DNA of 64,000 nucleotides from an uncultured Demequina sp. (GTDB lineage Bacteria; Actinomycetota; Actinomycetes; Actinomycetales; Demequinaceae): assembly GCA_937925595.1 (NCBI GenBank), contig CALALQ010000493.1, forward strand, positions 28,229 through 92,228, read 5' to 3'. Below the pieces are notes generated by a model that had not been told where the DNA came from, made no database searches, and saw only the letters and a program-made list of their open reading frames with translations. How positions within the stretch are numbered: the stretch's first letter is position 1; each line of letters opens with the position of its first letter. Made by a program: the position numbers and the translations under genes. Positions 1-7,487 of this stretch are shown here, piece after piece.

Positions 1-1
1 C

Positions 2-622
2 GGGTGGACGGTGAACCAGGCGCTGGCCGACTCGATCCTCGCGCAGGCCGAGACCAGCGTCGACGGAGCGAACACCGGCCGAGCGGCATCGCTGCGGTCG
101 GACTGCCGTCAGGTCGGTTTCGGGCAGGTCGCAGCCAAGGAGGGTGGGCTCACGCTGCAGGAGGCCGAGGTGTTCATGGCCGAGTACCTCGCGACTGGCA
201 AGACCTTCCTCGATGGGCGCTACCCGGGCGCAAGCGGACCGGGGTCCTGCGGCGTCAACGACAAGTCCGACAACTGCGTCGGCTTCAGCACCTACTTCGT
301 GAACAAGTACACCTCCTTCCAGGAGTATCCGATGGGCAACGGCATTCAGACGGCATCGGCGATCGCGGAGCGCACAGGAAAGACGCTGAGTCACACGCCG
401 ACCGTCTACTCGGTCGCCTCTGGCCCCACACGCTGGCCAGAGGGGCACACTTTCGTCGTGCTCGGCATCGAGGGTGACCAGGCTGTCATCGGCGAGGCAC
501 AGTGCGGAAGCCACCACGAGTACACCCGCGCGAAGTACATGCCGCTGGCTGAGCTCACCGACGGGACATGGGAGTTCGTCGACGTTTCGGACCTGATGCT
601 CGACAACCCGAAGTCTTCGTAG
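2..622 (+). CDS. CHAP-like peptidoglycan hydrolase, 5' partial
   Basis: The frame is open to the left window edge, so the N-terminus is missing; the first in-window start would be GTG at 11 but coding probably continues upstream. Counting from that GTG, Cys89 sits in DNCVGFSTYF and His146 in GHTFVVLGI, the Cys/His order of CHAP or NlpC-type amidase/peptidase domains that cut peptidoglycan. No membrane segment is visible in this part. Being first in a run of transfer genes, it is probably the C-terminal catalytic domain of the conjugation machine's wall-opening enzyme (VirB1-like role). The family call rests on two motifs; the role is inferred from context. Confidence 0.5.
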   Translation, partial: GWTVNQALADSILAQAETSVDGANTGRAASLRSDCRQVGFGQVAAKEGGLTLQEAEVFMAEYLATGKTFLDGRYPGASGPGSCGVNDKSDNCVGFSTYFVNKYTSFQEYPMGNGIQTASAIAERTGKTLSHTPTVYSVASGPTRWPEGHTFVVLGIEGDQAVIGEAQCGSHHEYTRAKYMPLAELTDGTWEFVDVSDLMLDNPKSS

Positions 623-636
623 AGCCGCCGTTTAGA

Positions 637-648
637 CTCGAAAATGAG
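637..648. promoter_or_regulatory. Operator-like palindrome, site 1
   Basis: CTCGAAAATGAG: CTC-N6-GAG core followed by CAAAAAC. It overlaps a candidate -10 box TAGACT (633-638), so a bound protein would block the promoter. An ATG at 644 lies inside the palindrome and is not the start of the next gene. Confidence 0.7.
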
Positions 649-670
649 CAAAAACAGAACAGGAGACAAC

Positions 671-1546
671 ATGTCGACCGAGAGGACTGACCGACTGGAC
701 AAGGAGGCCGTCGACGCGCGCTTCACCGCACTGCAGGAGGCGAACCGGGCCAGGCGCCAGCACAAGGTCACCGCGGACGACATGCGCCGTCGGCTGGACG
801 AGCGCGGTGCGACCCGCAAGGCCGGGCGCGGAGCACGCACGCTCAGCCTGTGCCTCGGCGTAGGGCTGCTCCTCGGCGCCGGCGGCGTCGCTGTGGGCGC
901 CAACGCCGCGCGGCACGCGGCTGATGAAGAGGCGCGCCTGCTGGCCCAGCAGATCGCGGCGGCCGAGGGTGATCTTCGTGCGATCCCCACCGCGCAGCAA
1001 GATGCCGCCAGCGTGTACGCCGATGAGGTGCAGACCGCGCTGGCGATCGCCGCCCAGAAGGCGCGCGAGGTCGCCGAGCTGCAGCAGGAGTTCACCGCGA
1101 TCTACTTCGCAGGGAACGAAGAGTCGGCACAGAACGGCGGGGCCAGCGAATCCAATGTGAAGGCCGGTGCACACCGAAAGAAGCTCGCTCCGTACTTCCT
1201 CGAGGAGGGCTTCCTCGTCGACGGGGCGGCCGCCTACGCGCCGCTGTCGATCGAGCCATACGACCTCGATCAGATCGACCCGAGATTCCCCTGGTTCGTC
1301 GGCTTCGACGACGGCAAAGTGGCAGACCCCACACGGGACGTCTGGCGATTGGCGTCAGTCATGCCCAGCCGCTCGGACGGGATCTTCGAGACGGTGTGGC
1401 TCAACGAGAACCTCATGACCGGCGACCTGAATGCCTGGGCGAGTGCGAGCTACTACGTGCAGGACGAGTCCTTCACGCGGCTGCGGGTGGGAATGACAAC
1501 CGTCGGTTCGCAAACCGCCACGCAGCTCCAGGAAACGGGGGAGTGA
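671..1546 (+). CDS. Membrane-anchored coiled-coil protein, possible transfer-machine subunit
   Basis: 291 residues. The start at 671 has an AGGAG box seven bases upstream; an in-frame ATG at 644 lies within the operator palindrome and lacks a ribosome binding site. Residues 1-55 are charged and cytoplasmic, about 57-80 form one membrane segment (LSLCLGVGLLLGAGG), about 82-135 is an Ala/Glu/Gln-rich coiled coil, and the rest looks like a globular extracytoplasmic domain. This anchor-helix-domain plan resembles VirB8/TcpC-like subunits of Gram-positive conjugation machines, but no family motif was recognised. The next gene starts 3 bases after the stop and has the same plan, so the two may form a complex. 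Confidence 0.55.
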   Translation: MSTERTDRLDKEAVDARFTALQEANRARRQHKVTADDMRRRLDERGATRKAGRGARTLSLCLGVGLLLGAGGVAVGANAARHAADEEARLLAQQIAAAEGDLRAIPTAQQDAASVYADEVQTALAIAAQKAREVAELQQEFTAIYFAGNEESAQNGGASESNVKAGAHRKKLAPYFLEEGFLVDGAAAYAPLSIEPYDLDQIDPRFPWFVGFDDGKVADPTRDVWRLASVMPSRSDGIFETVWLNENLMTGDLNAWASASYYVQDESFTRLRVGMTTVGSQTATQLQETGE

Positions 1547-1548
1547 CC

Positions 1549-2196
1549 ATGAGGACGCAGATGAAGAACGCGATCTTCCCCCTCATCGCCGGCGGTGTGC
1601 TCATCTGCACGCTGGCCGTCGCCGGGGTGACCTCCACGGCGCAGAACTCGGCACTCCAATCGCAGCGGGACGAACTGGCGTCACTCACCGATCAGATCAA
1701 GCTCGCGCACGCGACGACCACGGAACTGGAGGAGTCTGTCGCCCTCGACCCGCTTGGGGCGCGGTCGGAGCGCGTCGAGAAGGACGCGGAGGAGATCGAG
1801 GCGATGGCCGCCAAGGCTCTGACCTGGGACAGCCATGCTTCGTATGAGGACGCGCGCGCGAGCACGATGCGCCTGTACGACCTTTCGGAGAAGTCCTCGT
1901 TCATCAAGAGCTTCCTTCCGGAGGCTCCCGTGAACTACGACAGCCAGGGCAACGCCTACCCGTACATCGACGCGGCCGGGCTCAACTCACGGATCGGCTC
2001 TACATCGGTGAAGTTGCTGGAAGTGAACGGCACCGATTACAGCTACATGGCACTCGTCGACGTCCAGGCGGTCTCAAGCGACGGACTCGGCACGGCGGTC
2101 AACGTCGCAACGATCTTCGCCACGGTCGACGGTGACGGCGGGATCTCCGAACTTTCCGGATTCGCCTCCACGAGCCCCGTCAGATCCGCCGACTGA
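1549..2196 (+). CDS. Membrane-anchored coiled-coil protein paired with the upstream gene
   Basis: 215 residues. The ATG at 1549 follows the upstream stop almost directly, with GGGGGAG in the end of the upstream gene as ribosome binding site; the longer frame from 1396 is a shadow. Residues about 8-30 form an N-terminal membrane anchor, about 33-85 a Glu/Asp-rich coiled coil, and 110-215 a compact domain with alternating hydrophobic strands. The layout matches its neighbour, suggesting related subunits of one extracytoplasmic structure, possibly VirB8-like with NTF2-type folds. That is inferred from architecture and context only. Confidence 0.55.
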   Translation: MRTQMKNAIFPLIAGGVLICTLAVAGVTSTAQNSALQSQRDELASLTDQIKLAHATTTELEESVALDPLGARSERVEKDAEEIEAMAAKALTWDSHASYEDARASTMRLYDLSEKSSFIKSFLPEAPVNYDSQGNAYPYIDAAGLNSRIGSTSVKLLEVNGTDYSYMALVDVQAVSSDGLGTAVNVATIFATVDGDGGISELSGFASTSPVRSAD

Positions 2197-2279
2197 CGGG
2201 CGTGCACGCACGCGGCTGCCGCGGAAACGCTGCGCGTCTCCTTGCCCGCGAAACAGGATGGAACAATAGGTGCGCGGTG

Positions 2280-2285
2280 TAGACT
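2280..2285 (+). promoter_or_regulatory. -10 box TAGACT
   Basis: A TANNNT hexamer four bases before the first of two tandem palindromes. The same TAGACT hexamer occurs at 633, 11725 and 23923 beside the same palindrome. Confidence 0.5.
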
Positions 2286-2288
2286 TTC

Positions 2289-2300
2289 CTCATAGATGAG
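2289..2300. promoter_or_regulatory. Operator-like palindrome, site 2
   Basis: CTCATAGATGAG flanked by CTTTC on the left and CAGAAACG on the right. First of a tandem pair with centres 30 bp apart. Confidence 0.75.
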
Positions 2301-2317
2301 CAGAAACGACGTTTTCG

Positions 2318-2331
2318 CTCGTAGATATGAG
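2318..2331. promoter_or_regulatory. Operator-like palindrome, site 3
   Basis: CTC-N8-GAG preceded by GTTTTCG; the spacer is 8 rather than 6. Its right half runs into the ribosome binding region of the gene at 2343. Confidence 0.6.
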
Positions 2332-2342
2332 GAGATCAGGCG

Positions 2343-2747
2343 ATGACCAAGAACGATCGTGAGACGGCGGAAGCGAAGAAGGCTGGGCGGGTCGCACTGG
2401 TTGTGTTTGCGCGGGTCGCTTCGGCGCTCGGATTGGTCATCGCCTACTACGTGATCGCGTTCTTCTCCGCTGTCCAGCTGGTGCCGCTGACGATGGGATT
2501 CGTCAAGAGCGGTACCGGCGTCACGATGGACATGCCCGTCGAGACGGTCGTTGCGGTGTGGATCGCGCCGTCACTGTTCCTCATCGCCCTGCTGTTCGCA
2601 CTCGTGCTGGTGACTATGCGTGCCCTCTACCGCGGCCGCAAGCGCGTCATCACCCGCATCGCCGAGTGGGCAGGGCTCGCAGACACCACCCCCGCGCCCG
2701 CATTCGTCGGTCGTGCACGCCTCGCCGCCAAGACTGCAACGGCCTGA
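2343..2747 (+). CDS. Small integral membrane protein
   Basis: 134 residues, start ATG at 2343 behind AGGAGATCAGG. Two hydrophobic segments are visible, about residues 20-46 and 67-92, with a basic loop after the second (YRGRKRVITR), so N- and C-termini are likely inside. No family recognised. It has its own promoter with tandem operators and lies in the transfer arm, so a membrane component or accessory of the conjugation machine is plausible. Confidence 0.5.
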   Translation: MTKNDRETAEAKKAGRVALVVFARVASALGLVIAYYVIAFFSAVQLVPLTMGFVKSGTGVTMDMPVETVVAVWIAPSLFLIALLFALVLVTMRALYRGRKRVITRIAEWAGLADTTPAPAFVGRARLAAKTATA

Positions 2748-2785
2748 CCTTCAACCAGCGATAGACCGACCACCAGGAGCACGAC

Positions 2786-3910
2786 ATGAAGATCGCCCCT
2801 CTCAAGACCAGCGACCCGTGGTACGGCCGCATCGTCAACAACGATGAGATCGACTCGGACACCCTCTCCGGTGTGCCGATCGAGACGACTGTCGAGATGG
2901 AGCTCGTCGAGCTTCTGCACGGTGACGCCGAGAGCAACTACCGTCCGTACCTCCACCTGCGCGGAGAACTGACCAGCGCGGTCCCCGCCGTCGCCCTGCC
3001 GTACGGCGTGGACGAGCTTGCGTTGCGGTCCGGCGCCGGCGTCCCTGTCGACGCGTTCTACGACTTCTCCCACAAGCAGCTGGCGGACCTCGTCGCCAAG
3101 GGCTACTTCAGCCCCGCGTTCCAGGTGCCCGAGGCGATGTCCGGCATCCCGTGGAACCTTCCCGGCAAGGCCGACTTCCTCGTGGTAGCGCCGGAGCTGG
3201 CAGACGAAGCCCCGCTCGTGTTCATGCGAGTCCACGACCAGAACAGCATGGCGCTGGACGAGGTCACGAGCGGGTACGAGCTCACTGCCTACTTCCCCGA
3301 CGTCGTGGCCGAAGCGGAGGCTCAGGTTGACGTCGACCACGTTGGAACCGCGCAGGCGCAGATCGCGGTTGACGCGGCGCTGGATGTGTTCGCCGACGTG
3401 AACTTCGACGTCGACGCGCCCACCGCCGTTACGCCAGTCCTCGCTGAGGAGTCCGCAGCTGCCCGCGCCGTCGTGCCTGACGGGGTCTTCAGCCGTCTCC
3501 TGGCCGAGATCGAAGAGCGTCACGCGGCAGTGCTCCCCGCGGCGCCCACCGAAGCTGAGGCCGAGGAAGGCGTCGTGCCTGGAAGCGCTGAGGACGTCTA
3601 CCTCTCGCGCATCGCCCCTGGCGTCGACCACGTCTTCACGGAAGGCTTCGCGGAAGAGGACGAGTTCGAGCAGGTCCCGCAGGCCGATGACTCGGGCGCC
3701 GACGACGCAGCGGTTGAATCCGAAGCGATCGAGGAGCCCGCCGACGCAGAGTCGTACGACCTCGAGGGCTACCTCGACCTCGCGGCAACGTCGGCTCCCA
3801 CTGTCGAAGACCACCTCAAGGCAGTCCAGCAGCGCGAGGCCCGTCTGCGAGCGGTGGCCGCCGGCGAACAGCACGTCGAGACCGAGGACGAGGCTCAGGC
3901 CGATCTCTGA
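2786..3910 (+). CDS. Acidic protein of unknown function
   Basis: 374 residues, start ATG at 2786 with CAGGAG upstream. Residues 1-165 look globular (conserved-looking start SDPWYGRIVNNDEIDSD, later a hydrophobic core FLVVAPEL); 170-374 is Ala/Glu/Asp-rich, strongly acidic and probably partly disordered. No signal peptide or membrane segment. It directly precedes the relaxase gene, from which it is separated by a hairpin, so a relaxosome accessory role is possible but nothing in the sequence proves it. Confidence 0.5.
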   Translation: MKIAPLKTSDPWYGRIVNNDEIDSDTLSGVPIETTVEMELVELLHGDAESNYRPYLHLRGELTSAVPAVALPYGVDELALRSGAGVPVDAFYDFSHKQLADLVAKGYFSPAFQVPEAMSGIPWNLPGKADFLVVAPELADEAPLVFMRVHDQNSMALDEVTSGYELTAYFPDVVAEAEAQVDVDHVGTAQAQIAVDAALDVFADVNFDVDAPTAVTPVLAEESAAARAVVPDGVFSRLLAEIEERHAAVLPAAPTEAEAEEGVVPGSAEDVYLSRIAPGVDHVFTEGFAEEDEFEQVPQADDSGADDAAVESEAIEEPADAESYDLEGYLDLAATSAPTVEDHLKAVQQREARLRAVAAGEQHVETEDEAQADL

Positions 3911-3941
3911 GGGTCCGGCCTCGCGATGAGCGGGGTCGCAT

Positions 3942-3983
3942 GAAGGGTCCGCTCTGGGGTTCCACCCCGGGTGCGGACCCTTC
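3942..3983 (+). terminator. 11-bp inverted repeat upstream of the relaxase gene
   Basis: GAAGGGTCCGC (3942-3952) pairs perfectly with GCGGACCCTTC (3973-3983). No T tract follows. It could be an intercistronic terminator for the gene ending at 3910, or the hairpin of a transfer origin, which often lies beside the relaxase gene. Confidence 0.5.
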
Positions 3984-4025
3984 GCAGAAGCAAGCCTCAC
4001 CCCGGCGCGAAGGAAGAGGGAGACG

Positions 4026-6242
4026 ATGGGACTGAAGCAGGACCTCGTGATCGTCAACGAGTTCTCGATCCCCGTGCCTTCTGGCAAGAAGGGGCGCACC
4101 GGCACCCGCGGCGGCACGCCCGGCGACTACGTCACTCGGTACATGGCGCGCGAGATGGCAACGGAATCCCTCGCCCCGATCCGCCGCCAGCGCACCGACG
4201 ATTTCATCGTCCGCTACATGGCTCGCAAGGAAGCGACCGAAGCGGTGACCGTGCGTGACCGCCGCGTGCTCAAGCGCAAGATGGCCGCCGCCCAAGGCGC
4301 GGGGGGAGTGGCGTTCGGCTACGGCCAGGTGTCGCTCTCGCACGACCAGCTCCTCGAAGCCAGCTCCGACATCCAGCGGCTCTTCGATAGCGGACACACC
4401 GTCATGAAGACGGTGATCTCGTTCGACCAGGAGTACCTCCGCAAGCACAGGGTGATCCCCGAGGACTTCGTCTGCGAGAAGCGCGGCGACTATCGAGGAC
4501 ACCTCGATCAGATGAAGCTCCGGCTGGCTGTCATGCGCGGGGTCGAGCGCATGGGGCGCGGGCTCTACGACGACCTCCGCTATGTCGCGGTGATCCAGGT
4601 CGACACCGAACACGTCCACTGTCACCTCGCGATGGTGGACGCCGGCCGAGGCAACCTGGCCGCTGACGGCACCCAGAAGGGGAAGATCAGCGCTCGTGCC
4701 AGGAGCCTGCTTCGACGGGGCATCGACAGCTGGCTCGACGAGAAGCAGACCGTTCGTCACCTGACCAGTGCCGTGGGCTACGAGCGCCGAAACGTCACCA
4801 CGTTCGTGAAGAAGTGGGCGCACCAGCAGATGCTCCGTGAGTCGCTCCCGCAGTTCCTGCTGGCATGCCTGCCTGCCGACCGCAGGCTGTGGCGCTACAG
4901 CACCAACAACCAGGCGATGCGGAAGCCGAACCGCATCGTGCGCCAACTCGTTCGGGAGGTGTTCGACCGCCCCGGGTCACCGTACGGCCAGGTGATGGCA
5001 GAAGTGCGCAGTTACGCCGATCACCGGCGCCGCAAGGAAGGGCTCAACGCCGACCAGTGGCGCCAGCTCGTCCACACCGGCGAAGAGCGGATCATGGAGC
5101 GTAGCGTCAACGCGGTCTACGCGATGCTGCGACAGCTGCCGGCTGATGCTCTGCGGATTCGCACCCCCATGCTCGACGCGATGGGACTGGACTACGAGAC
5201 GCTCGCCGAGCGCGCGCACGCCAAGACCGACGATCAAGAGGACCTGATCAGCTTCGGCTTCCGCATGCGGTCCTACGCGAGCCGGCTGCAGCACCACACC
5301 GAGAATCGCCAGCACTTCCACGAGCGCGCACGCGAATGGGAAGCCTCCGACGCGCAGGGCCGCGCGGCGGCCGCGTCGCGTGCGGTGTACGAGTTCTTCC
5401 GCGAGGAGGAGGAGTACCACGCCAAGGTCGCATCCAAGTACCGCCGCTTCCTCAACTTCGTGCCCGCGTCAGAGACCTGGCACGACGGGTGGGAAGAGGT
5501 CGCAGAGTACGGCGAACGGGTCATCTCGCTGGAGTCGATGCGGCGCGACCAGTCGCTGCGACGCATGAAGGACCTCGATGAGGCGGAACGGCTCGGCCGC
5601 GAGATCTACGGCCAGTCCGGAGGACGGCTCGTGGCCGCGGGGGACGCGACATCGACGCGCGTGCTAGAGACCCGCCTGCGGCAGATGCGAAAGCGGTACA
5701 GCGACAAGGTCGAGGATCTACGGGTGAAGCTCGCTGCCAGGGGGCTCCGCCTCGAGCTGGCGACCGATCCGGCGACTGGCAGGGACACCCCCAAGATCAG
5801 TCACGGCGCTGAGCACGACTTCCAGGAGGTGAAGGGGCTGGACCTCCACCACATGCGCTTCGACTTCGCCCAGGATTCCCCGGTTGGGAAGAAGACCCTC
5901 CGCGCATTCGTGGAAGCGGCACGACGTCGCGCCGATGCGCTGGATGCCGCCGGCCTCTACCTCGTCTCGTCGGGTCAAGAAGATGCGATCAGCGAACTCC
6001 CCGTCGACGACATCCGCCGCATGGTTCGGTTGGCCGAGGAGATCGAGACGGCCGAGGCGCCGACGCTCCCGAGCCACATCGCCGAGCTCGCTCGTGAGCA
6101 CGTCGTCGTGAAGCGCAGCAGGACCGTGCGACTCGATGCAGCCCTCACCGAACAGCTCACCGCGGAGGTAGAGAGCGCTGTTTCGTCAAATCTGCTCGTA
6201 AATGAGCCGGAACGAAGTGACAACGGCCCCATTTCCATGTAA
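4026..6242 (+). CDS. HUH-type relaxase, MobL/MobP-like
   Basis: 738 residues, start ATG at 4026 with GGAAGAGGGAG upstream. The signature is HVHCHLAMVD at residues 196-205: His196-x-His198-x-His200, the metal-binding histidine cluster of HUH relaxases that nick one strand at oriT and stay bound to the 5' end through a tyrosine. Candidate tyrosines lie near the N-terminus (Y35, Y39). The following KGKISARARSLLRRGIDSW stretch fits the helix after the HUH strand in MobL/MobP2-type enzymes of Gram-positive elements. Residues 400-620 are helical and charged, with no helicase motif. An operator palindrome lies inside the last codons (6195-6206). The coupling ATPase at 11787 is its expected partner. 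Confidence 0.75.
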   Translation: MGLKQDLVIVNEFSIPVPSGKKGRTGTRGGTPGDYVTRYMAREMATESLAPIRRQRTDDFIVRYMARKEATEAVTVRDRRVLKRKMAAAQGAGGVAFGYGQVSLSHDQLLEASSDIQRLFDSGHTVMKTVISFDQEYLRKHRVIPEDFVCEKRGDYRGHLDQMKLRLAVMRGVERMGRGLYDDLRYVAVIQVDTEHVHCHLAMVDAGRGNLAADGTQKGKISARARSLLRRGIDSWLDEKQTVRHLTSAVGYERRNVTTFVKKWAHQQMLRESLPQFLLACLPADRRLWRYSTNNQAMRKPNRIVRQLVREVFDRPGSPYGQVMAEVRSYADHRRRKEGLNADQWRQLVHTGEERIMERSVNAVYAMLRQLPADALRIRTPMLDAMGLDYETLAERAHAKTDDQEDLISFGFRMRSYASRLQHHTENRQHFHERAREWEASDAQGRAAAASRAVYEFFREEEEYHAKVASKYRRFLNFVPASETWHDGWEEVAEYGERVISLESMRRDQSLRRMKDLDEAERLGREIYGQSGGRLVAAGDATSTRVLETRLRQMRKRYSDKVEDLRVKLAARGLRLELATDPATGRDTPKISHGAEHDFQEVKGLDLHHMRFDFAQDSPVGKKTLRAFVEAARRRADALDAAGLYLVSSGQEDAISELPVDDIRRMVRLAEEIETAEAPTLPSHIAELAREHVVVKRSRTVRLDAALTEQLTAEVESAVSSNLLVNEPERSDNGPISM
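6195..6206. promoter_or_regulatory. Operator-like palindrome, site 4, inside the relaxase C-terminus
   Basis: CTCGTAAATGAG with TCTG on the left and CCGGAACG on the right. It is embedded in coding sequence 149 bases before the gene at 6344 and probably controls that gene. Confidence 0.65.
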
Positions 6243-6343
6243 AGTGATGGTCATCCCGAGGGGGCATCTCGGAGGCGTTACCTAAACCAACATGGTCGGA
6301 CCGGGCGGGAGCTCACCGACCCGAACGCTCAGGAGAAGAACAA

Positions 6344-6925
6344 ATGGTCGATCTGCGCAAGGAGACCTACGGCCCCGGCTCGATGAAGGGTGTCAACCTC
6401 GTCGTCATCGCGTACGACAACCGCGTGGCGAAGAAGGACGGGGAGATCACGACCCACTACCTCGACGCCCGCATCCACCCCTCGGACCGTCGCGCTGCAG
6501 GCCAGACCTCGCTCGCTCTGGTCTCGAAGAAGGACGACAAGTCGCCCTCGGGGTACAACAACTCGGCCCGCTACTCGGTCGGCCAGTTCGAGGCGATCAA
6601 GGAGGCCGCTGGCGACAACGTGGCCCCTCTGACGAACCAGGCCGGCGAAGTCATCGGCACGATCTACGGCGTCAAGGCTGATCTCCTGATCAGCAACGGC
6701 GACGTGATCGCCAACACCAAGACGCTGGAGTCCACGGATCTCTCCGTCGGCCCCGACGCCGACGGCAAGGACATCCGCGAGCAGATCTTCGCCGCCATGA
6801 AGGTCTCGAAGGAGGCCCGCGAGGCCAACAAGGCTGCGGCTGCCGCGGAGCCCGAGGCCGCTGCGGAGGCTCCGGTCCTCGTCGGCGCCGGCGCTCCCTC
6901 GGCGGACGAGCCGGAACTCGGCTGA
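6344..6925 (+). CDS. Conserved-looking protein of unknown function
   Basis: 193 residues, start ATG at 6344 behind CAGGAGAAG. Residues 1-150 look like a compact strand-rich domain (KGVNLVVIAYDNRV; LALVSKKDD); 158-193 is an Ala/Glu tail ending PELG. There are no membrane segments or catalytic motifs. It is monocistronic: an operator lies upstream and a perfect 11-bp terminator downstream. The plan (compact domain plus acidic tail) is also seen in single-stranded DNA binding proteins, but no OB-fold signature was identified. Confidence 0.45.
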   Translation: MVDLRKETYGPGSMKGVNLVVIAYDNRVAKKDGEITTHYLDARIHPSDRRAAGQTSLALVSKKDDKSPSGYNNSARYSVGQFEAIKEAAGDNVAPLTNQAGEVIGTIYGVKADLLISNGDVIANTKTLESTDLSVGPDADGKDIREQIFAAMKVSKEAREANKAAAAAEPEAAAEAPVLVGAGAPSADEPELG

Positions 6926-6933
6926 TCCGACGA

Positions 6934-6977
6934 CGAAGGCCCCGTGCTGGAGGTTCACCCTCTGCGCGGGGCCTTCG
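6934..6977 (+). terminator. 11-bp perfect terminator hairpin
   Basis: CGAAGGCCCCG (6934-6944) pairs with CGGGGCCTTCG (6967-6977), just after the stop of the 6344 gene. Confidence 0.7.
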
Positions 6978-7016
6978 CGTTGAACGGCCCCAGATGCACT
7001 GACTGAGAGGATCACC

Positions 7017-7370
7017 ATGACGATCGACTACGAACGCGACGAGCGCGAAGAAGACACGGCGGCCGCCCGGCGCGCACCCTCGCTGTCGGGACTGGCCCGT
7101 ACCGCAACGCTCGCGCGGCAGGTCGCCGAGGCGGCGAACGGGAGCAACGACCAGGTGAGCGCAGCGTCGCCCATCGGAGGGCTCATCCAGGTGGCGGAAT
7201 CGTTCGAGTCCGGCCTCACCAGCAAGGAGCGCGACGAGCGCATGGAACGGTTCCCCGAACTGCGTGACGTGGAACTTCCCAAGGGTGCTGCAGCGCAGTT
7301 CCCGGAGCTGGCTCCAGAGCCGGCAAAGGACAAGTCGGCCGAGGCTGACGAGGAGTACGAACGGCGCTGA
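7017..7370 (+). CDS. Small hydrophilic protein, unknown function
   Basis: 117 residues, start ATG at 7017 with GAGAGGATC upstream. It is charged throughout, with an acidic stretch at the start and end, a predicted helix near LSGLARTATLARQVAEAAN, and no membrane segment. It ends 14 bases before a terminator hairpin. It sits between a small unknown gene and the first Clp-like ATPase; it could be an adaptor or accessory of that ATPase, but this is position only. Confidence 0.4.
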   Translation: MTIDYERDEREEDTAAARRAPSLSGLARTATLARQVAEAANGSNDQVSAASPIGGLIQVAESFESGLTSKERDERMERFPELRDVELPKGAAAQFPELAPEPAKDKSAEADEEYERR

Positions 7371-7384
7371 GCAAGCACGGATCG

Positions 7385-7417
7385 AGGGCCGCTTTCCCAT
7401 CCCGGGGGAGCGGCCCT
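7385..7417 (+). terminator. 9-bp terminator hairpin
   Basis: AGGGCCGCT (7385-7393) pairs with AGCGGCCCT (7409-7417), followed by TCTCG, after the gene ending at 7370. Confidence 0.65.
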
Positions 7418-7454
7418 TCTCGTCGCTCCGAAGAGGTCGCGTGATACGCTTTCA

Positions 7455-7466
7455 CTCGTTTACAAG
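7455..7466. promoter_or_regulatory. Operator-like palindrome, site 5
   Basis: CTCGTTTACAAG flanked by CTTTCA and CGAAAACG; one base departs from GAG. A candidate -10 TACGCT lies at 7445-7450. Confidence 0.6.
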
Positions 7467-7487
7467 CGAAAACGGAGGGTCGCAGGG

